From: Aurantibacter_A sp965215845
Lineage (GTDB): Bacteria; Bacteroidota; Bacteroidia; Flavobacteriales; Flavobacteriaceae
Assembly (NCBI GenBank): GCA_965215845.1
Contig: CBDCEL010000003.1
Coordinates: 496,001-560,000, forward strand
DNA: 64,000 nt
Direction: 5' to 3'
Below, one piece after another: positions 48,735 to 56,868 of the stretch. The notes under the pieces were generated by a model. That model did not search any database. It saw nothing but the letters and a program-made list of their open reading frames with translations, and was not told where the DNA came from. Within the stretch, counting starts at the first letter, position 1; each line of letters starts with the position of its first letter. The position numbers were made by a program, and so were the translations under genes.

Positions 48735-49799
48735 ATGATGAAGCATAATTTTAGCGCCGGGCCCTGTGTACTTCCAAAAGAGGTGATGCAAAAAGCGTCT
48801 GAAGCCGTGGTAGACTTCAATGGAATGGGATTATCCCTAATCGAAATTTCGCATCGAAGCACAGCCTTCGTCGAAGTAATGGAAACAGCGCGTTCCTTGG
48901 CACTCGAATTGTTGGGCCTTGAGGACAAAGGCTATCAGGCACTTTTCTTACAGGGAGGTGCAAGCACCCAATTTTTGACGATTGCATATAATCTGTTGGA
49001 GAAAAAGGCTGGATACCTGAACACAGGTACTTGGAGCAGTAAATCGATCAAGGAAGCCACGCTTTTTGGCGAAGTGATCGAAGTGGGTTCTTCAAAGGAT
49101 GAGAATTTCAATTACATTCCAAAAGGTTACGTCGTACCTAAAGATCTAGACTATTTGCACTTGACATCTAACAATACCATTTTTGGCACGCAGATCAAAA
49201 AATTCCCCACCGTCGATGTACCCCTTGTTTGTGACATGAGTTCCGATATTTTTTCGCGACAAATCGATTTCACCCAATTTGATCTCATTTATGCAGGGGC
49301 CCAGAAAAATATGGGTCCGGCAGGAACCACCTTGGTCGTAATCAAGGAAGAAATATTGGGTAAGGTTTCACGTCAGATACCATCAATGCTTGATTACAAT
49401 GTACATATTGGCAAGGACAGCATGTTCAACACCCCTTCCGTTTTTGCGGTATATGTTTCCATGCTCACATTGCAATGGCTTAAAGACTTGGGCGGGATAA
49501 GTGCCATCGAGGAAATCAATGAAAAAAAGGCGCAGTTATTATATTCTGAGATTGAACTGAATCCGGTTTTTAACGGCTTTGCCAAAAAAGAAGACCGTTC
49601 GAACATGAACGCCACCTTTACAATCTCGGATGAAAAATTGAAAGGCGATTTTGACGCCATGTGGAAAGAAGCTGGCATCAATGGTTTGAACGGGCATCGC
49701 TCTGTTGGCGGGTATCGCGCATCGATGTACAATGCGTTAACACTTGAAAGTGTCGGGGTATTGGTCGATGTTATGAGCGAAATGGAACGTCGTGGTTGA
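48735..49799 (+). CDS. serC: Phosphoserine aminotransferase
   Basis: A 354-residue PLP aminotransferase of serine synthesis. Motifs are HNFSAGPCVLPKEVMQKA, FLQGGASTQFLTIAYNLL, LTSNNTIFGTQIKKFP, CDMSSDIFSRQIDF and IYAGAQKNMGPAGTTLVVIK, with the Schiff-base Lys, and RASMYNALTLESV near the end. ATG at 48735 or 48738. It is followed by a four-helix-bundle gene and then the serA-type dehydrogenase, which catalyses the preceding step. Confidence 0.96.
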   Translation: MMKHNFSAGPCVLPKEVMQKASEAVVDFNGMGLSLIEISHRSTAFVEVMETARSLALELLGLEDKGYQALFLQGGASTQFLTIAYNLLEKKAGYLNTGTWSSKSIKEATLFGEVIEVGSSKDENFNYIPKGYVVPKDLDYLHLTSNNTIFGTQIKKFPTVDVPLVCDMSSDIFSRQIDFTQFDLIYAGAQKNMGPAGTTLVVIKEEILGKVSRQIPSMLDYNVHIGKDSMFNTPSVFAVYVSMLTLQWLKDLGGISAIEEINEKKAQLLYSEIELNPVFNGFAKKEDRSNMNATFTISDEKLKGDFDAMWKEAGINGLNGHRSVGGYRASMYNALTLESVGVLVDVMSEMERRG

Positions 49800-49845
49800 C
49801 AATTTTAAATGTTGAGTTCACAGATTTAAATAAAAACGTCTCGAA

Positions 49846-50202
49846 TTGATAGAGGAACGAAGCTTTAAATTTGCACTTACTATTCTGGCATTGGTCAAAA
49901 ACTTAAGGGCCAAAAAGGAATATGTCTTTGTCGATCAACTTTTAAAATCTGCAACGAGCATTGGAGCAAACGTTTCGGAAGCAGGCGCCGGGCAATCAAA
50001 AAAAGACTTTATCGCAAAAATGGCCATTGCCTCTAAAGAGGCACGGGAAACAAGGTATTGGCTCCGCCCCCTCAAAGAAGGAAATATTTTGAATGAAGGC
50101 CTAGAGGGCCCATTAAACGAGATAGATCAGTTGATCAAAATATTGACCAAAATTGTCAAAACGAGTCAGCTCAACACTCAACACCTAACACCTAACACCT
50201 AA
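49846..50202 (+). CDS. Four-helix bundle protein (23S rRNA-intervening-sequence type)
   Basis: A 118-residue all-helical protein with the same family pattern as the gene at 7444: ERSFKFALTILALVKNL, QLLKSATSIGANVSEAGAG and ASKEARETRYWLRPLKEG. No ATG is available; the frame opens four codons upstream at a stop, so a TTG at 49846 is the likely start. The last residues (TQHLTPNT) and the stop are encoded by a 7-bp tandem repeat that fills the spacer to serA. It sits between serC and serA, so it is probably co-transcribed with serine synthesis. Confidence 0.82.
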   Translation: MIEERSFKFALTILALVKNLRAKKEYVFVDQLLKSATSIGANVSEAGAGQSKKDFIAKMAIASKEARETRYWLRPLKEGNILNEGLEGPLNEIDQLIKILTKIVKTSQLNTQHLTPNT

Positions 50203-50217
50203 CACCTAACACCTAAC
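50181..50217 (+). repeat. 7-bp tandem repeat ACACCTA
   Basis: ACACCTA is repeated five times perfectly (50181-50215) and then breaks down into ACAGCCTA just before the serA ATG at 50224. It supplies the stop codon of the four-helix-bundle gene (50200-50202). Since 7 is not a multiple of 3, changes in copy number would alter that protein's C-terminus and the distance to serA. Confidence 0.9.
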
Positions 50218-50223
50218 AGCCTA

Positions 50224-51174
50224 ATGAAAATTTTAGCAAACGACGGTATCTCCCAATCAGGGGTCGAAAAAATGGAAAGTGCGGGCTTTGAGGTCTTGAC
50301 CACCAACGTGGCACAAGAACAACTTGAAAATTTTATCAACGAAAACCAGATTATCGGACTTCTGGTTCGCAGTGCTACCAAAGTCAGAAAGGAGCTTATC
50401 GATAAATGCCCAAACCTGAAATTAATCGGACGAGGTGGTGTCGGTATGGACAATATCGATGTCGAATATGCCCGTGAAAAAGGATTGCACGTTATCAACA
50501 CTCCGGCCGCATCATCTGAATCGGTGGCCGAACTGGTATTTGCGCATCTTTTTGGAGGGGTTCGATTTCTGTACGATTCGAACAGAAATATGCCCTTGGA
50601 CGGCGATAGCAAATTCAAGCAACTCAAAAAGAACTATGCAAAGGGAACCGAACTTCGGGGCAAAACCTTGGGCGTAATCGGTTTTGGCCGTATTGGCCAA
50701 GCCACCGCAAGAATTGCGCTGGGCGTGGGCATGAAAGTCGTCTATTACGATCCGTTTATTGAGAAAGCTTCCCTAAAAATCGACTTCTTTGACGGGCAGT
50801 CGGTTACCTTTGATTTCAAAAGTGTCGATAAAACCGAGGTCCTAAAGTCCGCGGATTTTCTGACGCTGCATGTACCGGCACAAACCGAATATGTTATCGG
50901 CAAGAAAGAATTCGATTTGATGAAAACCGGCGCAGCCATTGTAAATGCGGCACGGGGCGGTGTCATTGATGAGGTGGCATTGGTCGATGCGTTGGAAAAT
51001 GGCAAGCTTGCGTTTGCCGGCCTTGATGTCTTTGAGTCTGAGCCAAAACCTGAAATCAAGATTCTTATGCACCCGGGCATTTCATTGACTCCACACATCG
51101 GTGCAGCTACCGGTGAAGCTCAAGATAGGATCGGCATAGAACTTGCTACCCAGATAATTGCGTTGCTGAAATAA
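50224..51174 (+). CDS. serA: D-3-phosphoglycerate dehydrogenase, short form
   Basis: A 316-residue D-2-hydroxyacid dehydrogenase. The cofactor loop is LGVIGFGRIGQATARIA; the catalytic Arg is in AAIVNAARGGVIDEV, Glu in LDVFESEPKPE, and His in LTPHIGAATGEAQDRIG. It lacks the C-terminal ACT or intervening domains that make long SerA proteins serine-sensitive, so feedback control at this step is probably absent. Location after serC supports the serine-pathway assignment over other members of the family. Confidence 0.93.
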   Translation: MKILANDGISQSGVEKMESAGFEVLTTNVAQEQLENFINENQIIGLLVRSATKVRKELIDKCPNLKLIGRGGVGMDNIDVEYAREKGLHVINTPAASSESVAELVFAHLFGGVRFLYDSNRNMPLDGDSKFKQLKKNYAKGTELRGKTLGVIGFGRIGQATARIALGVGMKVVYYDPFIEKASLKIDFFDGQSVTFDFKSVDKTEVLKSADFLTLHVPAQTEYVIGKKEFDLMKTGAAIVNAARGGVIDEVALVDALENGKLAFAGLDVFESEPKPEIKILMHPGISLTPHIGAATGEAQDRIGIELATQIIALLK

Positions 51175-51247
51175 ATTCGGCTGGTACATAAGGGTTTTGA
51201 CACTCTTTTTCGTACATTACGCATTCAATTTTAAACACTATACAAAA

Positions 51248-51871
51248 ATGTCAGGATTACTTGATTTACTGAACAGCCCTATGGGCAAACAATTAATTAG
51301 CGGCGTTGCTGGGCAGACCGGTCAGCCTGAAAACAAAACCGCAGACGTTCTTAGCATGGCAATGCCGCTTCTTTTGGGCGCCATGAAACGAAACGTTAGA
51401 GACCCCCAAGGAGCGCAAGGATTGATGAACGCTCTTTCAAACAAACACGATGGTAGTATTCTAGATAATTTAGGAGGATTGTTCGGCGGTGGCGTCGATA
51501 AAGAGGTAGTAGATGACGGAGCCGGAATTCTTGGCCATGTCTTCGGTGGGAGACAATCAAATGTGGAAAGCGCATTGAGCCAAAAATCGGGAATGGACGC
51601 AGGATCCATAGCCAATATTCTAAAAATTGCCGCCCCCATCGTCATGGGCTTTATCGGCAAACAAACGAGACAGAACAATGTCAATGACGCAAGCGGAATG
51701 AACAATCTGTTGGGAGGTCTGCTTGGTGGACAGCCAAAACAAAACCAAAGCTTGATCGAAAGCCTTATTGACGCAGATGGCGACGGTAGCGTTCTCGATG
51801 ATGTTGCCGGAATGGTGCTGGGAGGTAACAAAAAAGGAGGAGGTCTGTTGGGAAAACTTTTCGGAAACTAG
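51248..51871 (+). CDS. DUF937 domain protein
   Basis: A 207-residue protein of the DUF937/YidB-like group. It opens MSGLLDLLNSPMGKQLISGV and contains two similar Gly-rich helical modules (MAMPLLLGAMKRNVRDPQGA and LKIAAPIVMGFIGKQTRQNN), plus repeated ILDNLGGLFGGG and VLDDVAGMVLGG elements. ATG at 51248 is chosen, since the upstream extension lacks the conserved start. The function is unknown. A strong terminator follows. Confidence 0.88.
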   Translation: MSGLLDLLNSPMGKQLISGVAGQTGQPENKTADVLSMAMPLLLGAMKRNVRDPQGAQGLMNALSNKHDGSILDNLGGLFGGGVDKEVVDDGAGILGHVFGGRQSNVESALSQKSGMDAGSIANILKIAAPIVMGFIGKQTRQNNVNDASGMNNLLGGLLGGQPKQNQSLIESLIDADGDGSVLDDVAGMVLGGNKKGGGLLGKLFGN

Positions 51872-51890
51872 ACTCAAAACCTAATGTTTT

Positions 51891-51924
51891 AAAAAGCCGG
51901 TGCGTATAGCAGCCGGCTTTTTTG
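51891..51924 (+). terminator. Intrinsic terminator after the DUF937 gene
   Basis: AAAAAGCCGG (51891-51900) pairs perfectly with CCGGCTTTTT (51913-51922) around a 12-nt loop, and the T-tract runs on to 51923. It lies 19 bp after the stop codon. Confidence 0.85.
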
Positions 51925-51971
51925 TACCATTTAAGCCCAAAATTTGTTACCTTGAAAAGAAAAGATGTAAA

Positions 51972-52430
51972 ATGAAAAAGGGCATACTTAAAATTTTCGC
52001 GGCAATTGCAATGCTTGGTTTTTTGGTTTTTGGTTGCGGAGGGGCCAAGTCTTCGGTCGAGATTCCAACGGAGGAAAAAGAAATTTTCAACAAAACGGGG
52101 CAGGACACTATAAGCATCGGTTCTGAGGAATCGGATTACGAAATTATCATTGTTGATCCAGGGTTCAACCTATGGCTTCAGACCATAGCACGACCAGAGG
52201 GCTATTATGAACAGTCTTTTTTGGAGAACCGCAACAATATTATGGTCATCAACTGGAACCAAAGGGTGATACAACCTTCTCGATTTGACCCGAACCTCTA
52301 TTTGTTAAGAATCGATTATGATTCAAAAATCGACTATGGCTATGAAATAAATTACAAGCTATATAACTACTTCATCTATTTTCAAAGAAAGTATAATCAG
52401 CGTTTAGGGCCTTGGCGCCCTCGAATTTAA
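51972..52430 (+). CDS. Lipoprotein of the DUF6146 type
   Basis: A 152-residue lipoprotein with signal and lipobox (MKKGILKIFAAIAMLGFLVF, then GC). The mature part carries DYEIIIVDPGFNLWLQTIA, RPEGYYEQSFLENRNNIMV and NWNQRVIQPSRFDPNLYLL, a Trp/Tyr-rich pattern I associate with DUF6146 proteins of Flavobacteriia. ATG at 51972 is chosen because it starts the signal peptide. It is followed 32 bp later by a DUF6787-type gene, with which it is probably co-transcribed. Function unknown. Confidence 0.78.
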   Translation: MKKGILKIFAAIAMLGFLVFGCGGAKSSVEIPTEEKEIFNKTGQDTISIGSEESDYEIIIVDPGFNLWLQTIARPEGYYEQSFLENRNNIMVINWNQRVIQPSRFDPNLYLLRIDYDSKIDYGYEINYKLYNYFIYFQRKYNQRLGPWRPRI

Positions 52431-52462
52431 GAAATATATTTGCCGGCGATTCCGTTTGTCTT

Positions 52463-52780
52463 ATGAAAAAACTAAAGGCTCGCTGGGGCATACAATCCAA
52501 TCTTCAGCTGATTATAATATTGATCGTATTCTCGATTACCGGTTCTGCCTCGGTATATGTTGCCAAACCTTTTTTGGAATGGGTCGGCATGAATCGAGAT
52601 ACTTTTGCCGAATCTTGGTGGGGCGGATTCGTCTATTGGACCCTACGATTGCTATTGATATTTCCTTTTTATCAAATACTATTGGTCCTGTTCGGATGGC
52701 TTTTTGGGCAATTCAAATTCTTCTGGGCTTTCGAGAAAAAAATGTTGAGTAGAATGGGTTTGAGCTTCCTGTTCAAATAA
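52463..52780 (+). CDS. Membrane protein of the DUF6787 type
   Basis: A 105-residue protein with two membrane helices (LQLIIILIVFSITGSASVYV and TLRLLLIFPFYQILLVLFGW) and a characteristic C-terminus FWAFEKKMLSRMGLSFLFK. The start KKLKARWGIQSNLQ and this tail match small Flavobacteriia proteins classed as DUF6787. ATG at 52463 is chosen. There is no known function. Confidence 0.78.
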   Translation: MKKLKARWGIQSNLQLIIILIVFSITGSASVYVAKPFLEWVGMNRDTFAESWWGGFVYWTLRLLLIFPFYQILLVLFGWLFGQFKFFWAFEKKMLSRMGLSFLFK

Positions 52781-52982
52781 AGCGAACACTAAGAACATAG
52801 GGCAAACCGCATAAATACAATATTGATCCACTAGTGCGGGAATAAGGTTGAAACCCTATACGTTAAGCTCTTCAAGAAAATCATAATTTGTTCGGGCGGA
52901 TCGGTCGCCAAGGTTCAAATAGGAGAAACTTAAGGTTTCTTTAACAGTCTTATTGCTAATATATTCCCTAGATTTGCCATTG

Positions 52983-53282
52983 ATGAGAGAAAAAATGAGG
53001 TATTTAAGCATGATTGCTTTCTTGGCCCTAATGTTGGTCAAGGTTTCTGCGCTTCATATTTACTCTCATGAAGATTTTGAAGAGGATACCGTCGAAAAAT
53101 GTGCTTTCTGTGATTTGGCCATAGAAAACCAAAACGCGGAAATGCTATTCGACAACGCTACAGAAGTAGCATTCCAGCAACTTTTTTCCTTCGAAGACTC
53201 CCCACTCCCATTAAAGCAAGATATCTTTTCAACTACGGAAGAGAATCTTTATTTATTTCTCAGACCCCCGCCTACAGCTTAA
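52983..53282 (+). CDS. Small membrane protein with His pair, CxxC and FLRPPP tail
   Basis: A 99-residue protein. An N-terminal hydrophobic segment (YLSMIAFLALMLVKVSAL) is a signal or anchor. It is followed by HIYSHE (His25, His29), an acidic stretch, and KCAFC (Cys40, Cys43). The C-terminus is YLFLRPPPTA. The same order of elements recurs in the gene at 56412, on the other side of the TonB receptor gene. The His/Cys pattern suggests transient metal binding outside the cytoplasm. It precedes the receptor gene by 58 bp. No named family recognised. Confidence 0.65.
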   Translation: MREKMRYLSMIAFLALMLVKVSALHIYSHEDFEEDTVEKCAFCDLAIENQNAEMLFDNATEVAFQQLFSFEDSPLPLKQDIFSTTEENLYLFLRPPPTA

Positions 53283-53340
53283 CGGGATCTCGTTTGACCC
53301 CCTCTGATTCCCTAGAGGGAAATTTTCTTTTTAATCAGCA

Positions 53341-55779
53341 ATGAAGATATACGTCTGTTTCATGCTCATTTTGAGTATATTAAATACTGTTTTTGCACAA
53401 GAATGCACGCACTCGTTGAGCGGTAAGGTGATTGACTTTCACGATGGCTCTCCCCTTGTCGGGGCCACTGTTTCAATTGTGGGTCTAGAGACCTCCGTAT
53501 TGTCCAATAGAAGTGGGGAATATTTTTTGGATGAACTCTGCAACGGAACCTATGAGCTTGAAGTTTCCCATCCCGAATGTGCGACTACCTTTATTCCCAT
53601 TGAAATAGCAGGTAATACCGCTTACACCATTAAGCTGGAACACCATCTTGAGGAACTGCGCGAGGTCAAAGTTTTTGGCGATGCCATTTTAGACAAAACC
53701 AATTCCGCATTGGAAGAATCATTGGCCTCGAGTGCCTTGGAAAAATACAGCTCGGCCAGCTTAGGGGACGCCCTAAAGGAATTGGGCGGAGTTTCGACCT
53801 TGAATACGGGTGCAAACATCGTTAAACCTGCAATTCATGGCCTTAGCGGTAGTCGAGTACTCATCTTAAATGATGGCGTTCGCATGCAAGACATGGAATG
53901 GGGTGACGAACATGCCCCAAATATCGATATCAATTCTACGGGTACGGTAACCGTTGTCAAGGGCGCATCAGCCCTAAAATATGGCGGAGATGCAATTGGT
54001 GGGGTCATCGTTCTCGAACAAGAACGATATTTCACCAAAGATACCTTGTTCGGTAAAACGCTGCTTACCGGGGCGTCTAATGGAAGAGGCGGCTCCCTCT
54101 CCTCGGAACTTACCAAGACCTATGGTAAGGGTTGGTTCATTAAGGGACAGGGTTCGTATAAAAGGCTGGGCGACAACGAGGCCCCGAATTATGTCTTGTC
54201 AAATACCGGGATTCAGGAAATTGGCGCGACCCTACAACTTGGAAAGCAACTATTTGAATGGGGCATTGACGCCCGTTACTCTTATTATGACGCTGAGATA
54301 GCGATTTTAAGAGCTTCCCATGTCGGCAATGTTGATGATTTGATTCGGAGCATCAATAGCGGACAACCCGAAGTCATAAGACCTTTTACGTATGATTTGG
54401 ATAATCCGCGTCAAAAAGTTAGACATCATTTAGGGAAAGTCAAGGGCTATAAACGTTTTGAAGGTCTGGGAAAATGGACCGCGCAATATGATTTTCAAAA
54501 CAATCGCAGATTTGAATTTGATATACGTCGAGGAGAGCGAAGCGACCAGGCCTCGGTTGACCTTGAATTAAAAACACATACACTCGCCTCTGACTTTAAG
54601 TGGGATTCCGACGAAAAATTGGAACTCCAATTGGGTGTGATGGGGCGTTATCAAGATAATTTTGCAAATCCGGCCACGGGCGTTCGAAGATTGATCCCCG
54701 ATTATGAAAAGTATGATCTTGGAACATTTCTGATCGGAGAATACCGAATAAATAATAAATGGACACTCGATGCTGGAATACGCTATGACTACACCAAAGT
54801 AGATGCACAACGATTCTATGGCACATCCCGTTGGCTCGAAAGAAATTACGATGTTGATTTCGAAAATATAATCGTAGGTTCGGTAGAAAGCGGAGAAGTA
54901 CAACAGGGCGTGATCGATTACAATCTACCTGATTTACTGGCCAACCCTGTTTTTTATTACAGCAATCTTTCGGCAACCGCTGGGTTTCAATACTATACCT
55001 CCCAGGGCAATGGTATCAAATTCAATTATGCACTGGCCCAAAGAGCCCCCAACCCATCGGAATTGTTCAGTGATGGGCTACACCATTCCGCCGCCCGTAT
55101 CGAATTAGGTGACTTGCGCATCGGTAGTGAGACTTCGCATAAATTTTCATTGTCGAAAGAACAGACTTTCGAGCAATGGGGTTTTTCCATTGAACCCTAT
55201 GCCAATTTTATATCGGATTTTATTTTACTGGAGCCTACCGGAATCGAGTTTACGCTTCGAGGGGCTTTCCCTATATGGAGCTATCGCCAGACCAATGCAA
55301 GAATTCTAGGTTTAGATGTTACGGCATATTCGAATTGGTCACAAAATTGGCAGACCGAACACCTTTTTTCGTTGGTCAAGGGGAACGATGTCGACAATGA
55401 TATCGCCTTGATCAATATACCCAGTGCAAATCTTGGAAATAAGCTGATTTTCAACAAACCTGAATGGAATGATTTAGAGCTATCGCTACGTAGCAATTAT
55501 GTGTTCCGACAAAATGAGACGCCCCCTAACATTTCGGTTTTTTCGCCTACGACAGGGGAAGAAATACTTTTGGAAATCAATCAGGCACCTGCTGCATACC
55601 ACTTGCTCGACCTCTACTCCGAGGTATCGTTTGACCTTGGAGACAGAATACATTTAACGACATCACTGGCAGTTAACAACCTGCTCAACACCGACTATAG
55701 AGATTACCTGAATCGCCAACGCTTTTTCGCTGATGATTTGGGCCGAAATATCATTTTACAACTAAAACTTAATTATTAA
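53341..55779 (+). CDS. ZnuD-like TonB-dependent receptor
   Basis: An 812-residue outer-membrane receptor. Signal peptide MKIYVCFMLILSILNTVFA; residues about 20-105 are a carboxypeptidase-regulatory-like domain (SLSGKVIDFHDGSPLVGATV). The plug (about 125-230) has SLGDALKELGGVSTLN, KPAIHGLSGSRVLILNDGVR, MEWGDEHAPNIDINS and VKGASALKYGGDAIGGVIVL. The barrel ends NIILQLKLNY. The GLSGSRV...DEHAP segment resembles zinc receptors of the ZnuD type. Neighbouring CobW and His/Cys-rich genes support metal, probably zinc, uptake; copper or another metal is possible. Confidence 0.85.
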   Translation: MKIYVCFMLILSILNTVFAQECTHSLSGKVIDFHDGSPLVGATVSIVGLETSVLSNRSGEYFLDELCNGTYELEVSHPECATTFIPIEIAGNTAYTIKLEHHLEELREVKVFGDAILDKTNSALEESLASSALEKYSSASLGDALKELGGVSTLNTGANIVKPAIHGLSGSRVLILNDGVRMQDMEWGDEHAPNIDINSTGTVTVVKGASALKYGGDAIGGVIVLEQERYFTKDTLFGKTLLTGASNGRGGSLSSELTKTYGKGWFIKGQGSYKRLGDNEAPNYVLSNTGIQEIGATLQLGKQLFEWGIDARYSYYDAEIAILRASHVGNVDDLIRSINSGQPEVIRPFTYDLDNPRQKVRHHLGKVKGYKRFEGLGKWTAQYDFQNNRRFEFDIRRGERSDQASVDLELKTHTLASDFKWDSDEKLELQLGVMGRYQDNFANPATGVRRLIPDYEKYDLGTFLIGEYRINNKWTLDAGIRYDYTKVDAQRFYGTSRWLERNYDVDFENIIVGSVESGEVQQGVIDYNLPDLLANPVFYYSNLSATAGFQYYTSQGNGIKFNYALAQRAPNPSELFSDGLHHSAARIELGDLRIGSETSHKFSLSKEQTFEQWGFSIEPYANFISDFILLEPTGIEFTLRGAFPIWSYRQTNARILGLDVTAYSNWSQNWQTEHLFSLVKGNDVDNDIALINIPSANLGNKLIFNKPEWNDLELSLRSNYVFRQNETPPNISVFSPTTGEEILLEINQAPAAYHLLDLYSEVSFDLGDRIHLTTSLAVNNLLNTDYRDYLNRQRFFADDLGRNIILQLKLNY

Positions 55780-55795
55780 TTCTTAATCTTTTGTT

Positions 55796-56350
55796 ATGAG
55801 AACGATCAAATTCTTATCAATGCTGGCCCTAACGGGTGTTTTATTTACTTCATGTTCAGACGACGACGACGGTACGCCCGCACCTGTGAATGAAGAAGAA
55901 GTCATCACCACCATGAACGTCACCTTGACCGCTGGTTCCCAACCTACCGTGACCTTGCAATCACAAGACTTGGATGGCGATGGCCCTAATGCACCGGTAA
56001 TCAACATATCGGGTAATCTGGCGGCGAATACCACATATGCCGGCACCATCGAATTATTGAACGAAACCGAGACGCCGGCCGAAGATATCACCGAAGAGGT
56101 CGAGGAAGAAGATGAAGAACACCAGTTTTTCTTTACCGTAAGCGGCGCCATTGCCTCGGTCACCTATTCCGACCAAGACGGCGGCGGCAACCCGGTGGGT
56201 ATCAGTTTTGAGCTGATGACGGGAGATGCCGGAAGCGGAAGCTTGCAAATCACCCTTAGGCATGAGCCCAAGAAACCGAATGACGGCACCTTGGCCGATG
56301 CCGGTGGAGAGACCGATATTGCGCAGACATTCAACGTGACCGTAGAATAA
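55796..56350 (+). CDS. Acidic lipoprotein of the metal island
   Basis: A 184-residue lipoprotein: signal and lipobox MRTIKFLSMLALTGVLFTSC, followed at once by SDDDDG. A strongly acidic patch EEVEEEDEEHQFFF lies near residue 105. The rest is beta-rich (VTLTAGSQPTVTLQSQDLDG, VGISFELMTGDAGSGSLQIT). It starts 16 bp after the receptor gene, so it is likely co-transcribed and may present metal to, or take it from, the receptor. I recall similar proteins labelled type 1 periplasmic binding fold, which I cannot confirm here. Confidence 0.75.
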   Translation: MRTIKFLSMLALTGVLFTSCSDDDDGTPAPVNEEEVITTMNVTLTAGSQPTVTLQSQDLDGDGPNAPVINISGNLAANTTYAGTIELLNETETPAEDITEEVEEEDEEHQFFFTVSGAIASVTYSDQDGGGNPVGISFELMTGDAGSGSLQITLRHEPKKPNDGTLADAGGETDIAQTFNVTVE

Positions 56351-56379
56351 GGTTTGATAAACTTTTAAATAATAGAATC

Positions 56380-56402
56380 GGGAGTGGATGTGTTCCACTC
56401 CC
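56380..56402. promoter_or_regulatory. Strong hairpin before the second CxxC gene
   Basis: GGGAGTGGA (56380-56388), TGTGT loop, TCCACTCCC (56394-56402): a perfect 9-bp GC-rich stem ending 9 bp before the ATG at 56412. No T-tract follows. It could stabilise the 3' end of the upstream receptor-lipoprotein mRNA, lower translation of the next gene, or act as an attenuating structure. Confidence 0.55.
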
Positions 56403-56411
56403 ACTATTCCC

Positions 56412-56750
56412 ATGGGAAGCGAACGGACAAAAAAATGCTTTGGGGTACTGTTGACGACTATACTGCTTTTTCAGTTGTCATACCATACCCTACATGTCAT
56501 TACTTCCCATACGTTAGACTCCCATGTACATCAGACGGTACATGATACCCAAATCGACAAAACTTCCTTTACCTGCGAACTATGTGCCAAATTATTGGGG
56601 CAAACCCTTTTCTTATGGGGCTTTCCCATCCTTCTATTGAACATTGGGGCCCTTCGTTTCGTAATCGACATTAGGGAATTTCTATTCGAACCCCGACCTT
56701 TGACGGCCTATTTTCTAAGAGGCCCTCCCTCTCCCTCGCCTCTATTCTAA
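56412..56750 (+). CDS. Small membrane protein with His cluster, CxxC and FLRGPP tail
   Basis: A 112-residue protein with one hydrophobic segment (FGVLLTTILLFQLSYHTL), a His-rich stretch (His25, 28, 33, 38, 40, 44), TCELC (Cys55, Cys58), a second hydrophobic segment (about 62-82) and the C-terminus AYFLRGPPSPSPLF. The layout repeats that of the gene at 52983, with more His residues and an extra membrane segment. ATG at 56412 is chosen; a start at 56388 would lie in the hairpin. A metal-binding role near the receptor is likely but unproven. Confidence 0.65.
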   Translation: MGSERTKKCFGVLLTTILLFQLSYHTLHVITSHTLDSHVHQTVHDTQIDKTSFTCELCAKLLGQTLFLWGFPILLLNIGALRFVIDIREFLFEPRPLTAYFLRGPPSPSPLF

Positions 56751-56868
56751 GAACATTACTGTTGTAAGGATAGTATTCCTTCATAGTGACTTTCAACACT
56801 TTGTAACCCATCTCGGGTGCAAAGCGGTTATGATATCAATCACAACAATCTATTTTAAATACTAAGTA

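Noticed and set aside
50181..50217. Possible CRISPR-like array
   Set aside because: The unit is 7 bp and directly tandem, with no spacers; it is a simple tandem repeat.
52781..52982. A Zur-type operator upstream of the metal island
   Set aside because: Only a weak TTATTGCTAATA inverted element was found near 52943-52958; it is too poor to call without a known motif for this group.
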